From positions 310,001-374,000 of the forward strand of contig NZ_JFJY01000003.1 of assembly GCF_002115785.1 (NCBI RefSeq): a DNA stretch of 64,000 nucleotides, in the 5' to 3' direction. This stretch comes from Thalassospira sp. MCCC 1A03138. Its GTDB lineage: Bacteria > Pseudomonadota > Alphaproteobacteria > Rhodospirillales > Thalassospiraceae. The translations under genes were made by a program, and so were the position numbers. This document shows, piece after piece, positions 17,957 through 26,406 of the stretch. Numbering within the stretch: position 1 is the stretch's first letter; every line of letters starts with the position of its first letter. The notes beneath the pieces are model-generated. The model worked only from the letters and a program-made list of their open reading frames with translations, had not been told where the DNA came from and searched no databases.

Positions 17957-19237
17957 TTACCGGAAGCCAAGCAATCGCGGGATCGCGAGTGCAAGATCGG
18001 ACCAGAAGGCAAACAGGAACAGCACACCCAGTTCCGCCAATAGGAACGGCCAAAGCTGTGCAGCAATTTTTTCAAGCTTTTCACCCGTGACAGACGACAA
18101 CACGAAAAGGCAGGCCCCCACGGGCGGCGTCATCAGGGAAATGTTAAGCGCAAGGACAAAGATGATCCCGGCATGGATCGGGTCCATGCCGATCTGAACC
18201 GTCAATGGCACCAGAACCGGGGCCAAAATGATCAGAATCGCATTGATATCCATGACCATCCCGATCATCAGCAACAGGGCGACAATCATGAAAATGACCA
18301 TATAGGGATCGGATGACAGGCTCAGCACAAGGCTTGCGACTTCCTGCGGAATGCGATTGAAGCTCAGCCACCAGCCAAGGATCGACGCAAAGGCAATGAT
18401 GATGAAAATCACCCCCGTAACGCGCGCGGTGCGGATCAGCATCTTGAAGAAATCGGCAAATGTCAGCGCACGGTAAATAAAGATACCGATAAACAGGGCA
18501 TAGGCGACGGCGACCGATGCCGCCTCCGTCGGGGTGACAATCCCGCCCAGAATGCCGCCCAGAATGATCAGGGGCATGATCAACGCCGTGATCGATGACT
18601 TGAAAATCTTCCAGATTTCCAAAAGATTTGCCCGACGTTCGTTCTTCGGCAGGTTCTTGGACCGCGCGGTTACCGCAATCACCGTCATGCAGATCAGACA
18701 GATCATCAGCCCCGGCAGGATACCGGCGGCAAACAAACCGCCGATGGAAACCCCCATCAACGACCCGTAAACAACCATCAATCCTGACGGCGGAATGGTC
18801 GGGCCGATGATCGATCCGGCAGCCGTCACCGCGCAGGCATAATCACGGCGGTAACCCCGTTCGACCATGGCTGGCACAAGTGTCTTGCCAAAGGCCGCCG
18901 CATCAGCGGTCGCCGCCCCGGTCAACCCGGCAAAGAAAACCGATGCCAACATGTTGGTATGCGCCAACCCGCCACGGAAATGCCCGACCAGCGCCTGCGC
19001 AAACAGGACAAGGCGGCTGGTGATGCCGATGTGGTTCATGATTTCGCCCGCCAGAATAAAGAACGGCATGGCAAGAAATGGGAATACGTTCAGACCGTTA
19101 AAGACTTTGCTTGGCCCCTGAACAAGGAACATGCCCCCGCCCATGTCATAAAGGCCGATCACACCGGCAACGCCAAGGGCAAAGCCAATCGGCATGCCCA
19201 GAACCATCAGAACGACAAATGTAATACCGACGATCAT
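17957..19237 (-). CDS. dctM: TRAP transporter large permease (DctM family)
   Basis: A 426-residue membrane protein with about 12 hydrophobic helices. Family segments include the N-terminal GMPIGFALGVAGVIGLY, GSIIGPTIPPSGLMVVYG and the C-terminal SLMTPPVGACLFVLSSV. It is the sodium-coupled channel of the TRAP system. It overlaps the small permease upstream by 4 bases and is followed 95 bases later by dctP. Confidence 0.93.
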   Translation of the reverse strand: MIVGITFVVLMVLGMPIGFALGVAGVIGLYDMGGGMFLVQGPSKVFNGLNVFPFLAMPFFILAGEIMNHIGITSRLVLFAQALVGHFRGGLAHTNMLASVFFAGLTGAATADAAAFGKTLVPAMVERGYRRDYACAVTAAGSIIGPTIPPSGLMVVYGSLMGVSIGGLFAAGILPGLMICLICMTVIAVTARSKNLPKNERRANLLEIWKIFKSSITALIMPLIILGGILGGIVTPTEAASVAVAYALFIGIFIYRALTFADFFKMLIRTARVTGVIFIIIAFASILGWWLSFNRIPQEVASLVLSLSSDPYMVIFMIVALLLMIGMVMDINAILIILAPVLVPLTVQIGMDPIHAGIIFVLALNISLMTPPVGACLFVLSSVTGEKLEKIAAQLWPFLLAELGVLFLFAFWSDLALAIPRLLGFR

Positions 19238-19755
19238 TCTGCGCCCTCCGCCAGATCAATGGGAACAAAGCGCCCCTGATCGCGCAGCGCGACCAGCAAT
19301 AGCTGGATGGCAGCAAGAAGGGATGCAACCGGCACCGCCGCATATGGCAGCATCAGCGTCATACCGAAAATCATTGCCTGACGGCGCATGCCACCGGCGG
19401 CAAAGTCAAAGCCGTAAATCGCCAGATACAGAAACGCACACAGCGCAATCAGATCGACACAGAACAGAATCGTGCGCTGAACCGGCTTTGGCGTGCTAAG
19501 GATAAACATCCCGATGCCGATATGTTCGCGCCGCGCAATCCCGGCCGATACCGCCAAAAGAGCCGCCCAGATCATCAGGTAGCGTGCAAGTTCTTCGGGC
19601 CAGGGTAATTGCCAGTGAAAAATGTAACGATCAATCACGCCAAGCCAGACATCCAGCACAAGGGCCAGCATCAGGACTGCAATTACTCGTTCGACCACCC
19701 AGTTCAACGACCGGCTGATCAATGCGGCTGTGGCTTCAACACGGCGCAACGCCAT
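19234..19755 (-). CDS. dctQ: TRAP transporter small permease (DctQ family)
   Basis: A 173-residue protein with four predicted helices and the DctQ hallmark of a tryptophan-rich second helix region (WPEELARYLMIWAALLAVSAG). It is the first gene of the minus-strand TRAP operon and lies downstream of a palindrome-rich control region shared with a divergent RpiR regulator. The last codons overlap dctM. Confidence 0.9.
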   Translation of the reverse strand: MALRRVEATAALISRSLNWVVERVIAVLMLALVLDVWLGVIDRYIFHWQLPWPEELARYLMIWAALLAVSAGIARREHIGIGMFILSTPKPVQRTILFCVDLIALCAFLYLAIYGFDFAAGGMRRQAMIFGMTLMLPYAAVPVASLLAAIQLLLVALRDQGRFVPIDLAEGAE

Positions 19756-19786
19756 CTTACTTAATCTCTCCGCTGATGAATGTTTT

Positions 19787-19918
19787 ATGTAATTTTTCTA
19801 CATCGTGATGACATTTTTGTAGCTTGTCTACATATTTTTGAGTCATAATTGCAAATATCACCACGAACGATCTGCAACCAGTGACATTATAGGTAGTTAA
19901 ACTACATTTTTACCTATA
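19787..19918. promoter_or_regulatory. Palindrome cluster, probable RpiR operators
   Basis: The 375-base gap between dctQ and the RpiR gene (19756-20130) is AT-rich and holds several inverted repeats built on GTAG/CTAC half-sites. They are ATGTA-N7-TACAT (19787-19803), TGTAG-N5-CTACA (19818-19832), GTAGTT-A-AACTAC (19893-19905), and enclosing the last one TATAGGTA-N15-TACCTATA (19888-19918). The stretch 19919-20130 shows no further clear signal. The position suggests control of both divergent units by the adjacent regulator; this is inference. Confidence 0.6.
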
Positions 19919-20130
19919 CTATTTGGGCCAACCACCCAAAACCACCGGAAGACAACAATAGCGATCAAGCAATTCGGCAATGAACGCCCTGCCCGCTTTA
20001 CGGTTATCCCCGACAGGATGGGCAATCTCGGCATCAAGATCCAAGCTATCGCCTGCAAACCAAAAAGTGATATTTATCAGCGGGGTGTCGACAACAACAC
20101 CTCATATTCGAGAATGATCGGAACGCTCGC

Positions 20131-21015
20131 ATGCAACCTACTGTCGATATCATCAGCCTCCTGCGTCGAAAGGCCGGAACCTTTCCCGCACGTGAACAGC
20201 GGGTTGCCGACTACGTTCAGGATCACCTGCAAGATGTCACCACGATCGCGCTATCCGATCTTGCGCAAAAGGTTGGCGTCAGCGAACCGACCGTGATCCG
20301 GTTTTGCCGGACCCTTGGCTGTGACGGATTTCGCGATTTTAAAATACGGCTGGCGCAGAACCTTGCGGTCAGCATGCAATATCTCGCCCCCGAAGACCTG
20401 GCCGACGATACAACTGCCGCCGACGTGCTTTCCAATCACGTGCTGGGCGTGATTGTCGATAACCTGCGTCTGCTGCGCGAACAGCTTTCAAGTACTGAAA
20501 TCGACAAGGCCGCCGATATTCTGGCCAACGCACGTCAGATCGCCTTTATGGGGGTCGGCGGCGGCTCCACGACGGTTGCCTTTGATGCCGCCAACCGGTT
20601 TTTCCGACTTGGCATTCCCGCACAGGCACAAAGTGATGGTTACCTTCAGCGCATGCTGGCCTCGACCTTTGGCGAGGAAGATGTGCTTTTTGCCATCTCC
20701 ACCAGCGGCCGCCCGACCGAACTGATCCACAGTGCCGCCATTGCCCGCCAATATGGCGCGAAGGTCATCTCAATGACCCACCCGCAAAGTCCGCTTGCCG
20801 CCGAAAGCGACCTTGTGATTGGCATTGATATGCCTGAAAACCCTGATATTTATAAGCCAACGGCCACCCGGCATGTTTTTCTGGCAACCATCGATATCAT
20901 TGCCACCGCGGTTGCCCGGCGCACGCCGGACCGAACACTTGAAAAACTTCGCCGGATCAGGTCATCTTTGCTGACTCTCAATCCGCCGACCGGCCGCCAG
21001 CCTATCGGCGACTAA
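20131..21015 (+). CDS. MurR/RpiR family transcriptional regulator
   Basis: A 294-residue regulator. The N-terminal HTH (LAQKVGVSEPTVIRFCRTLG, near 43-62) is followed by a SIS sugar-phosphate-binding domain (about 110-260; FMGVGGGSTTVAFDAANRF, FAISTSGRPTELI, KVISMTHPQSPLA). Such proteins usually respond to phosphorylated sugars. It precedes a sugar kinase by 28 bases and is divergent from the TRAP genes, so it probably senses the kinase product and controls both. The long AT-rich leader is described separately. Confidence 0.9.
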   Translation: MQPTVDIISLLRRKAGTFPAREQRVADYVQDHLQDVTTIALSDLAQKVGVSEPTVIRFCRTLGCDGFRDFKIRLAQNLAVSMQYLAPEDLADDTTAADVLSNHVLGVIVDNLRLLREQLSSTEIDKAADILANARQIAFMGVGGGSTTVAFDAANRFFRLGIPAQAQSDGYLQRMLASTFGEEDVLFAISTSGRPTELIHSAAIARQYGAKVISMTHPQSPLAAESDLVIGIDMPENPDIYKPTATRHVFLATIDIIATAVARRTPDRTLEKLRRIRSSLLTLNPPTGRQPIGD

Positions 21016-21043
21016 TCACGCCACCATCCCCATCGAGGCCCCA

Positions 21044-21994
21044 ATGACCCGTACTGCCTTTATCGGCGAATGTATGATCGAGCTTGCCGGAACATCCCCC
21101 GGCAGCATTTTTGGCGCGGCCAATCTCGGCTTTGCCGGTGATACGCTTAATGGTGCAACCTATATGGCACGCACCAGCCGCCTGCTTGCGACACCTGATA
21201 CAGATGTTTCCTACATCACGGCACTGGGCACGGACCCCTATAGCGACGCGATGATTGCCGCCTGGCAGAACGATAATATCGACACGACGCTGGTTCGTCG
21301 CATCGATGGCGCCCTTCCCGGTCTTTATGCCATCCAGACCGATGAAACCGGTGAACGCAGCTTTTCCTACTGGCGCAACAATGCCGCCGCCAAACAGATG
21401 CTTCAGGGCGGCCACGATACCGTGGTGCGCGATGCGCTTGGCGGGTTCGATTGCCTGTATCTTTCGGGAATCACACTGGCAATCCTGTCTGATAAAGACC
21501 GCCAGACCCTGATCAGCATTGCAAAGGATTTTGCCAAACAGGGCGGCAAAGTCTGCTTTGATACCAATCACCGTCCGCGCCTTTGGGCCGATCAGGACGA
21601 TGCAATGGCAACCTATCTGGCGATTGCCCCCCATTGCCACACCGTCCTGCCGACATTTGATGACGACAGCGCGCTGTTTGGCGATGCAACGGCCTCTGCC
21701 ACCGCCAAACGCTGGCATTCGCTGGGCGCGGACGAGGTTGTTGTCAAATGCGGTGGTGAACCGACCTTTTATTCGATCAAGGACGGCGAAACCGGCACCG
21801 TAACACCACCCAAAGTCACCGATATCGTCGATACGACGTCGGCCGGGGATTCGTTTAACGGATCATACCTTGCCGCCCGCAATGCCGGGCGTGATGTGCC
21901 CGCCGCGATCGCGGTTGCGCAAAAGGTCGCAGGCCGTGTGATTTCACGGCGCGGGGCGCTGGTTGATATCAGCGACATCAAACTTGATCAGTAA
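21044..21994 (+). CDS. PfkB-family sugar kinase (2-keto-3-deoxygluconate kinase-like)
   Basis: A 316-residue ribokinase-fold kinase. The C-terminal signature DTTSAGDSFNGSYLAAR carries the catalytic Asp and anion hole, and the N-terminal GECMIELAG and GLYAIQTDETGERSFSYWR match KDG kinases more than fructokinases. It would phosphorylate 2-keto-3-deoxygluconate or a similar sugar acid at C6. With the RpiR regulator and the TRAP importer it suggests uptake of a sugar acid, but no dehydratase or aldolase of that route is in the window. Its last codons overlap the convergent tamB stop by 7 bases. Confidence 0.82.
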   Translation: MTRTAFIGECMIELAGTSPGSIFGAANLGFAGDTLNGATYMARTSRLLATPDTDVSYITALGTDPYSDAMIAAWQNDNIDTTLVRRIDGALPGLYAIQTDETGERSFSYWRNNAAAKQMLQGGHDTVVRDALGGFDCLYLSGITLAILSDKDRQTLISIAKDFAKQGGKVCFDTNHRPRLWADQDDAMATYLAIAPHCHTVLPTFDDDSALFGDATASATAKRWHSLGADEVVVKCGGEPTFYSIKDGETGTVTPPKVTDIVDTTSAGDSFNGSYLAARNAGRDVPAAIAVAQKVAGRVISRRGALVDISDIKLDQ

Positions 21995-24900
21995 TCAAGC
22001 CGGAACTGAACACCGGCCTTGCTGTCGATTTCGGTGGTTTCACTGGTCACGCTGATATTTGGCGTCAATTCAATCTCGACCTCGACCCCGCTTGACCCCG
22101 GGGTCGTGCCGGTCTTGGTCCCGACATAGACCCCGTCCGTCAGGTATTTACCCACCTTGACGTTCGGGCCGTCTTCGCCGCCGCCAACCTGCAAAACATC
22201 GGCCCCGATAAAGCGGCGGATCGACCCAACAATATCAAGGCCACCGCCACCACCCGAAAGCTCGTTCACCGCACTGGCAAGCTGCACGGCCTCAATCGCG
22301 CTCAGGCTGCCTTGGGACTTGCCAAACAGGACCTGCGACAGGATTTCATCTTCTGGCAGGGACGGATTGGATGTCAAAACCAGTTCCGGGTCGCTTGCCG
22401 GGCCTTGGAACCCGGCGGTTACAGTCAGATCATCAGTGGTATAAACCCCTGCGATATCCAGCAACGGATCGGGCGGTGTCGCACCGGAAAACGTGATTTT
22501 GGAATCCTTGATCACAAATGTCTTGCCAATGATATCAAGCTGCCCGCGAAGCGCCTGCAATTGCCCGACAATGATCGGCTCTGCGGTTGTCCCGCTGATA
22601 TCAAGCTTGCCACCCCATTCGGAATCAAGCCCCCGCCCACGCACAAACAAACGCCCTGGAATATCAACCGTCACGTCAAGATTGCCGACAAAACCCGATG
22701 CCGCGTTTTTCTTTTCCTCTTCTTCCTCACGCTGCCTGGAATCTTCGATATTCTCGACATCAAGCGTCGAGACCGACACTGGCAGCGCAAGGGTCAGGTC
22801 GACTTCACCACGGCGCAGCGTCACATTGCTTTGGATATCAGCAGTCTGTTCGGTTCCGGTAACAGATGCCGTCACATCAGCCCAGAATTGCAGTTCATCC
22901 TTACGCGACAGCGCTGCGTTATCAACCTTAAGCTCCGCCTTGTAGCTCAAAAGCGGATCGCCATCCAACGTCACCTCGGCTGCCCCGCTAATCCGGCCAT
23001 TGCCGCCATCGGTTGCCGAGATTTCCGAAACCCGCAAACCGTTCTGATCAAAATCGCCATTGATCGTGATCTGCTTTAACAGCGTGCCATATTCCAGATG
23101 CTCATACGCCCCACCCGAAAGGGCGATATTGCCATTCCAATCAAGCGCATCGAGTGTACCCTTGGCGACCACATCAAGTTTGAGATTGCCAGACAGGACA
23201 TGATCAGGGGCTGGGACATATGGCCAGAATTGCGCGATTTCGCCATCAACCTTGACCAGTGCATCAATCGGAGCCACCGGATCAAGGGTGTAATCCTGTT
23301 TAAGTATGGAAATACCAAGCGGCACGGTACCGCGCGCCTCTACAATCTGGGCCTCATCATTACCAAGTGTCGCATTGCCATCGAACTGACCGTCACGCAA
23401 CGCCAGATCAAGCACCATTTCAAATGGCTTCAGGTCCTTGACCGCGACGGTCGTGATCTTGCCAATCCCGCCCGAAACGGTCGCCACCGGCAGTTCCCCG
23501 GCACGTTCCGACATCTCAGCGGCGATATTCATTGTGCCGTCCAGCCCGCTCAGGCCAAACATCTCTCCCCACGGGCCTAGTACCAGATCGGAAATCTGCG
23601 CCTTGGCCGCAAAGCTTTTCTTTGGCGTCAGATCAAGCTTGGCAATCACTTGCCCCGCGCCCACATTCAATGCCGCATCAAGCTTCTGCTGCCCTGTGTC
23701 GGTTTGGCTAAACAGCAATGGTTCACGAAGCGCGATGCTCTGGCTGCCGATATTGATATCAAGCAGATCGGCACGAACATTGATGCCATCCGAAAGCCCA
23801 AGTTCGACCATGCTATCAAGTTTAATCGGGATACTGTCGCGAAGCTGACCATTGGCATTCGTTGCAATTCCTATGGCCGAAAGATCGCCGGAAATCTCGG
23901 TCTGCAACTCATTGATGGCAAGCGGCGCAAAACGAATATCACGCCCGTTCAGGGTCAAATCAAAGCCGGGCTTTTCAAACGCGTTCAGGATCGATCCCGC
24001 CAGAACGACATCCTCGATCGCAGATTGCTCCGCACCTTCTTCGGCGGCAAGCCGAATGCCCTTGATGTTCGCATTCACGTCAATCTGCTGCTGGCCTGAT
24101 TTCGGTACAAACGCCACATCCGCGGTTAGCGCACCGTTCGTCACCGGTGCCCCGAAATCAGACAGCATCACGGCATCAAGTTTACGCACCGAAATCTTGC
24201 CACGCATCGGCACGGCGTAATCTGGCAACATCAGGCTACCAACAAGCTCAAGCCGCTCGCCGCTCAGGGCAATGTTATCAACCCGTAATCCATCCGTGGG
24301 CAAAACCACATCCGCCGCCAGATCGTAATTACGCCCCATCAAGGCAAACCCGGCCTTGTTGATCAGCGACAATACCGCCTGATCGGACCAGCGCATTTCG
24401 CTCACAAGATCAAGTTTTTCAAACTTCTGCCCATCGGCCAAAACCGATGGTGTCGCAAGCTTTATCGTTCCCGCCGGTGCCGCAATATCCCCGTCAAGAT
24501 TGATCGAAATCGTCGCCGGGGCGATGGAAACACCGACATCAGGCGGCACCACACCAGGTTGAACTGAAAGTTCAGAATCAATCGACAAATCGCTGAATTC
24601 ATTTGAAATATCGATCTGCGCCGGGCCGGAAACCATCGCGGTGACAATCTGATCAAGCGTGATCGACAGATCAAATGCATCACTGACCGCAAGCTTGCCA
24701 TCAATGGTTGGCGTCGCCCCGACAATGCGATCAAGATCGGCAATGCCAAACCCGGCCTGATCGGCCTCGATTGCAATATTAGCCGTCCCGCCCTGCTCAA
24801 CCGACCATGTCAGATCGCGTATCGCAACCTGACCTGTCCCGCGCAGGTCAAGACCCGAAATCGGCGCAAAAATAGCAAGATCACGAATGTCGGCAATCAA

Positions 24901-26406
24901 TTCGCCATCCGTCACCGCCATCACGTCATTGATATCGGTCTTACCGTTAACCGAAATACCCGACGTGATGATACTGATGTTGCCAAGGGCAAACTTGCTG
25001 AAATCCGGTGCAATTGCCGCATCAAGGGCAACCTGCTGCGCATTGCCCAGCATCGCGCCAAGATCGGCATCCTGCCATTCATTGCCCGAAACATCGATCC
25101 GGCTTTGAACAGAAAACCCGTCTTCATCCCCGCGCAGATCGGCATCAAGTGCCAATGTTTCGATGGTTGATACCGGTGTCGCAACCTGATCCCCGCGCAG
25201 CATCACCGTCACATCAGGCAATTCAAGCGGCCCTTCGGCATGCGCGACCACATCAAGCCCGCCCCATGTCACCGCATCCTCAATCAGTCCCGATGTCGCC
25301 GGATCAATATCCCCGTGCAGATCGGCCAGAAGAGTGCTCTCATCAAAATCGATTTCCGCCGTCGCGCCAATCGTCGCAAGACCGGATTTTGCGATGTCGG
25401 CGCGTGTGACCGAAAGGATATTGGCATCCGCATCAAACTGCCCGCCAATCCCCAAATCAACGTCGCCCTTCAACGGGTCGGGAAGCTGTCCGGCCAGCTC
25501 TCCCTGCATTGCCAACAGACCATCAAGGTCAAACCCGATCCGGCTGTCATCAAGCAGCAAGCCCAAATCACCGCCAAGCGTGACCAAGTCACTTGCCGCA
25601 AGTTCGATCCGCCCTTTCCAGCCTGTCGCCGGGCCATCCCCTTTCAGGCTGATCGTGATATTTGGCGCATCTTCTGGTGCCAACCCGGCAAGGGTCATGA
25701 CCAACCCTGCACGATCAAGCTCGCCTTCGATATCGGCCTTTAATCGCTGCGCATCAGCATCAAGATCAAGCTCGACATGCAACCGGTCAATGCTGTCATC
25801 AAGCGGTTGCAGATCAAGTGACAAGGCCGCTTCAAGGTTTTCGCGAATTGCCGCACTGGCGCTTAGACCATAGTCAAAACTTTTGCCGCTGGCGGGATCG
25901 GAAATGCGTACATTGCCAAGCGCCAGTTTGCCAAGCTCGATGGCCAATGGCGGTGCAAAACCGCCTGATGCGGCCTCTTCTTCCTCTGCCGTCTCGTCCG
26001 TGCCGGACATATCGGGCAAGACCACATCAATCGCGGCACTTTCGACGCGATTGATCCGAAGCGTCCCACCCAAAAGGGCAAGCGGGGACCAGTCAAACCC
26101 GAACTGACTGACATCCACGGCCAAGCCGGATGACGGCATCAACATCGACAAACGATCAAGCGAAAGCCCCGTCCAAAGGCTGCCCTCGATCCGGCCCAGT
26201 TCAAAATCGCCTTCTATCGCATCAGAAACCGTATCGTTCAGCCACGGCGTTAGCGCACGCAATACCGGCCCGGTCCCCGCAATACCGACAATCAGGATCA
26301 CGGTCAGCAAAAGACATGTAAACGCAATCGCGCCACGTCGCGCCCATTTGGCAACCCTTCCGCGTTTGGTGGTTCCGGATGGTTTGGGATCGTCAGGCAA
26401 CGTCAA
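21988..26406 (-). CDS. tamB: Translocation and assembly module subunit TamB
   Basis: A 1472-residue protein anchored in the inner membrane by one N-terminal helix (about 24-46; AIAFTCLLLTVILIVGIAG). A long periplasmic body of repeated beta-strand segments follows, typical of AsmA/TamB bridge proteins. The C-terminal DUF490 domain (about 1130-1472) has the conserved GKSQGSLSAIEAVQLAS and ends in a beta-signal-like aromatic residue (FRLDY). TamB works with TamA in moving lipids or proteins to the outer membrane. Its start overlaps the tamA stop by 4 bases, confirming the pair. An acidic EEEEEKK stretch lies near residue 1225. Confidence 0.95.
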   Translation of the reverse strand: MTLPDDPKPSGTTKRGRVAKWARRGAIAFTCLLLTVILIVGIAGTGPVLRALTPWLNDTVSDAIEGDFELGRIEGSLWTGLSLDRLSMLMPSSGLAVDVSQFGFDWSPLALLGGTLRINRVESAAIDVVLPDMSGTDETAEEEEAASGGFAPPLAIELGKLALGNVRISDPASGKSFDYGLSASAAIRENLEAALSLDLQPLDDSIDRLHVELDLDADAQRLKADIEGELDRAGLVMTLAGLAPEDAPNITISLKGDGPATGWKGRIELAASDLVTLGGDLGLLLDDSRIGFDLDGLLAMQGELAGQLPDPLKGDVDLGIGGQFDADANILSVTRADIAKSGLATIGATAEIDFDESTLLADLHGDIDPATSGLIEDAVTWGGLDVVAHAEGPLELPDVTVMLRGDQVATPVSTIETLALDADLRGDEDGFSVQSRIDVSGNEWQDADLGAMLGNAQQVALDAAIAPDFSKFALGNISIITSGISVNGKTDINDVMAVTDGELIADIRDLAIFAPISGLDLRGTGQVAIRDLTWSVEQGGTANIAIEADQAGFGIADLDRIVGATPTIDGKLAVSDAFDLSITLDQIVTAMVSGPAQIDISNEFSDLSIDSELSVQPGVVPPDVGVSIAPATISINLDGDIAAPAGTIKLATPSVLADGQKFEKLDLVSEMRWSDQAVLSLINKAGFALMGRNYDLAADVVLPTDGLRVDNIALSGERLELVGSLMLPDYAVPMRGKISVRKLDAVMLSDFGAPVTNGALTADVAFVPKSGQQQIDVNANIKGIRLAAEEGAEQSAIEDVVLAGSILNAFEKPGFDLTLNGRDIRFAPLAINELQTEISGDLSAIGIATNANGQLRDSIPIKLDSMVELGLSDGINVRADLLDINIGSQSIALREPLLFSQTDTGQQKLDAALNVGAGQVIAKLDLTPKKSFAAKAQISDLVLGPWGEMFGLSGLDGTMNIAAEMSERAGELPVATVSGGIGKITTVAVKDLKPFEMVLDLALRDGQFDGNATLGNDEAQIVEARGTVPLGISILKQDYTLDPVAPIDALVKVDGEIAQFWPYVPAPDHVLSGNLKLDVVAKGTLDALDWNGNIALSGGAYEHLEYGTLLKQITINGDFDQNGLRVSEISATDGGNGRISGAAEVTLDGDPLLSYKAELKVDNAALSRKDELQFWADVTASVTGTEQTADIQSNVTLRRGEVDLTLALPVSVSTLDVENIEDSRQREEEEEKKNAASGFVGNLDVTVDIPGRLFVRGRGLDSEWGGKLDISGTTAEPIIVGQLQALRGQLDIIGKTFVIKDSKITFSGATPPDPLLDIAGVYTTDDLTVTAGFQGPASDPELVLTSNPSLPEDEILSQVLFGKSQGSLSAIEAVQLASAVNELSGGGGGLDIVGSIRRFIGADVLQVGGGEDGPNVKVGKYLTDGVYVGTKTGTTPGSSGVEVEIELTPNISVTSETTEIDSKAGVQFRLDY

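Noticed and set aside
21002-21718. A 238-residue open frame on the minus strand
   Set aside because: It is antisense to the sugar kinase, which has intact PfkB motifs.
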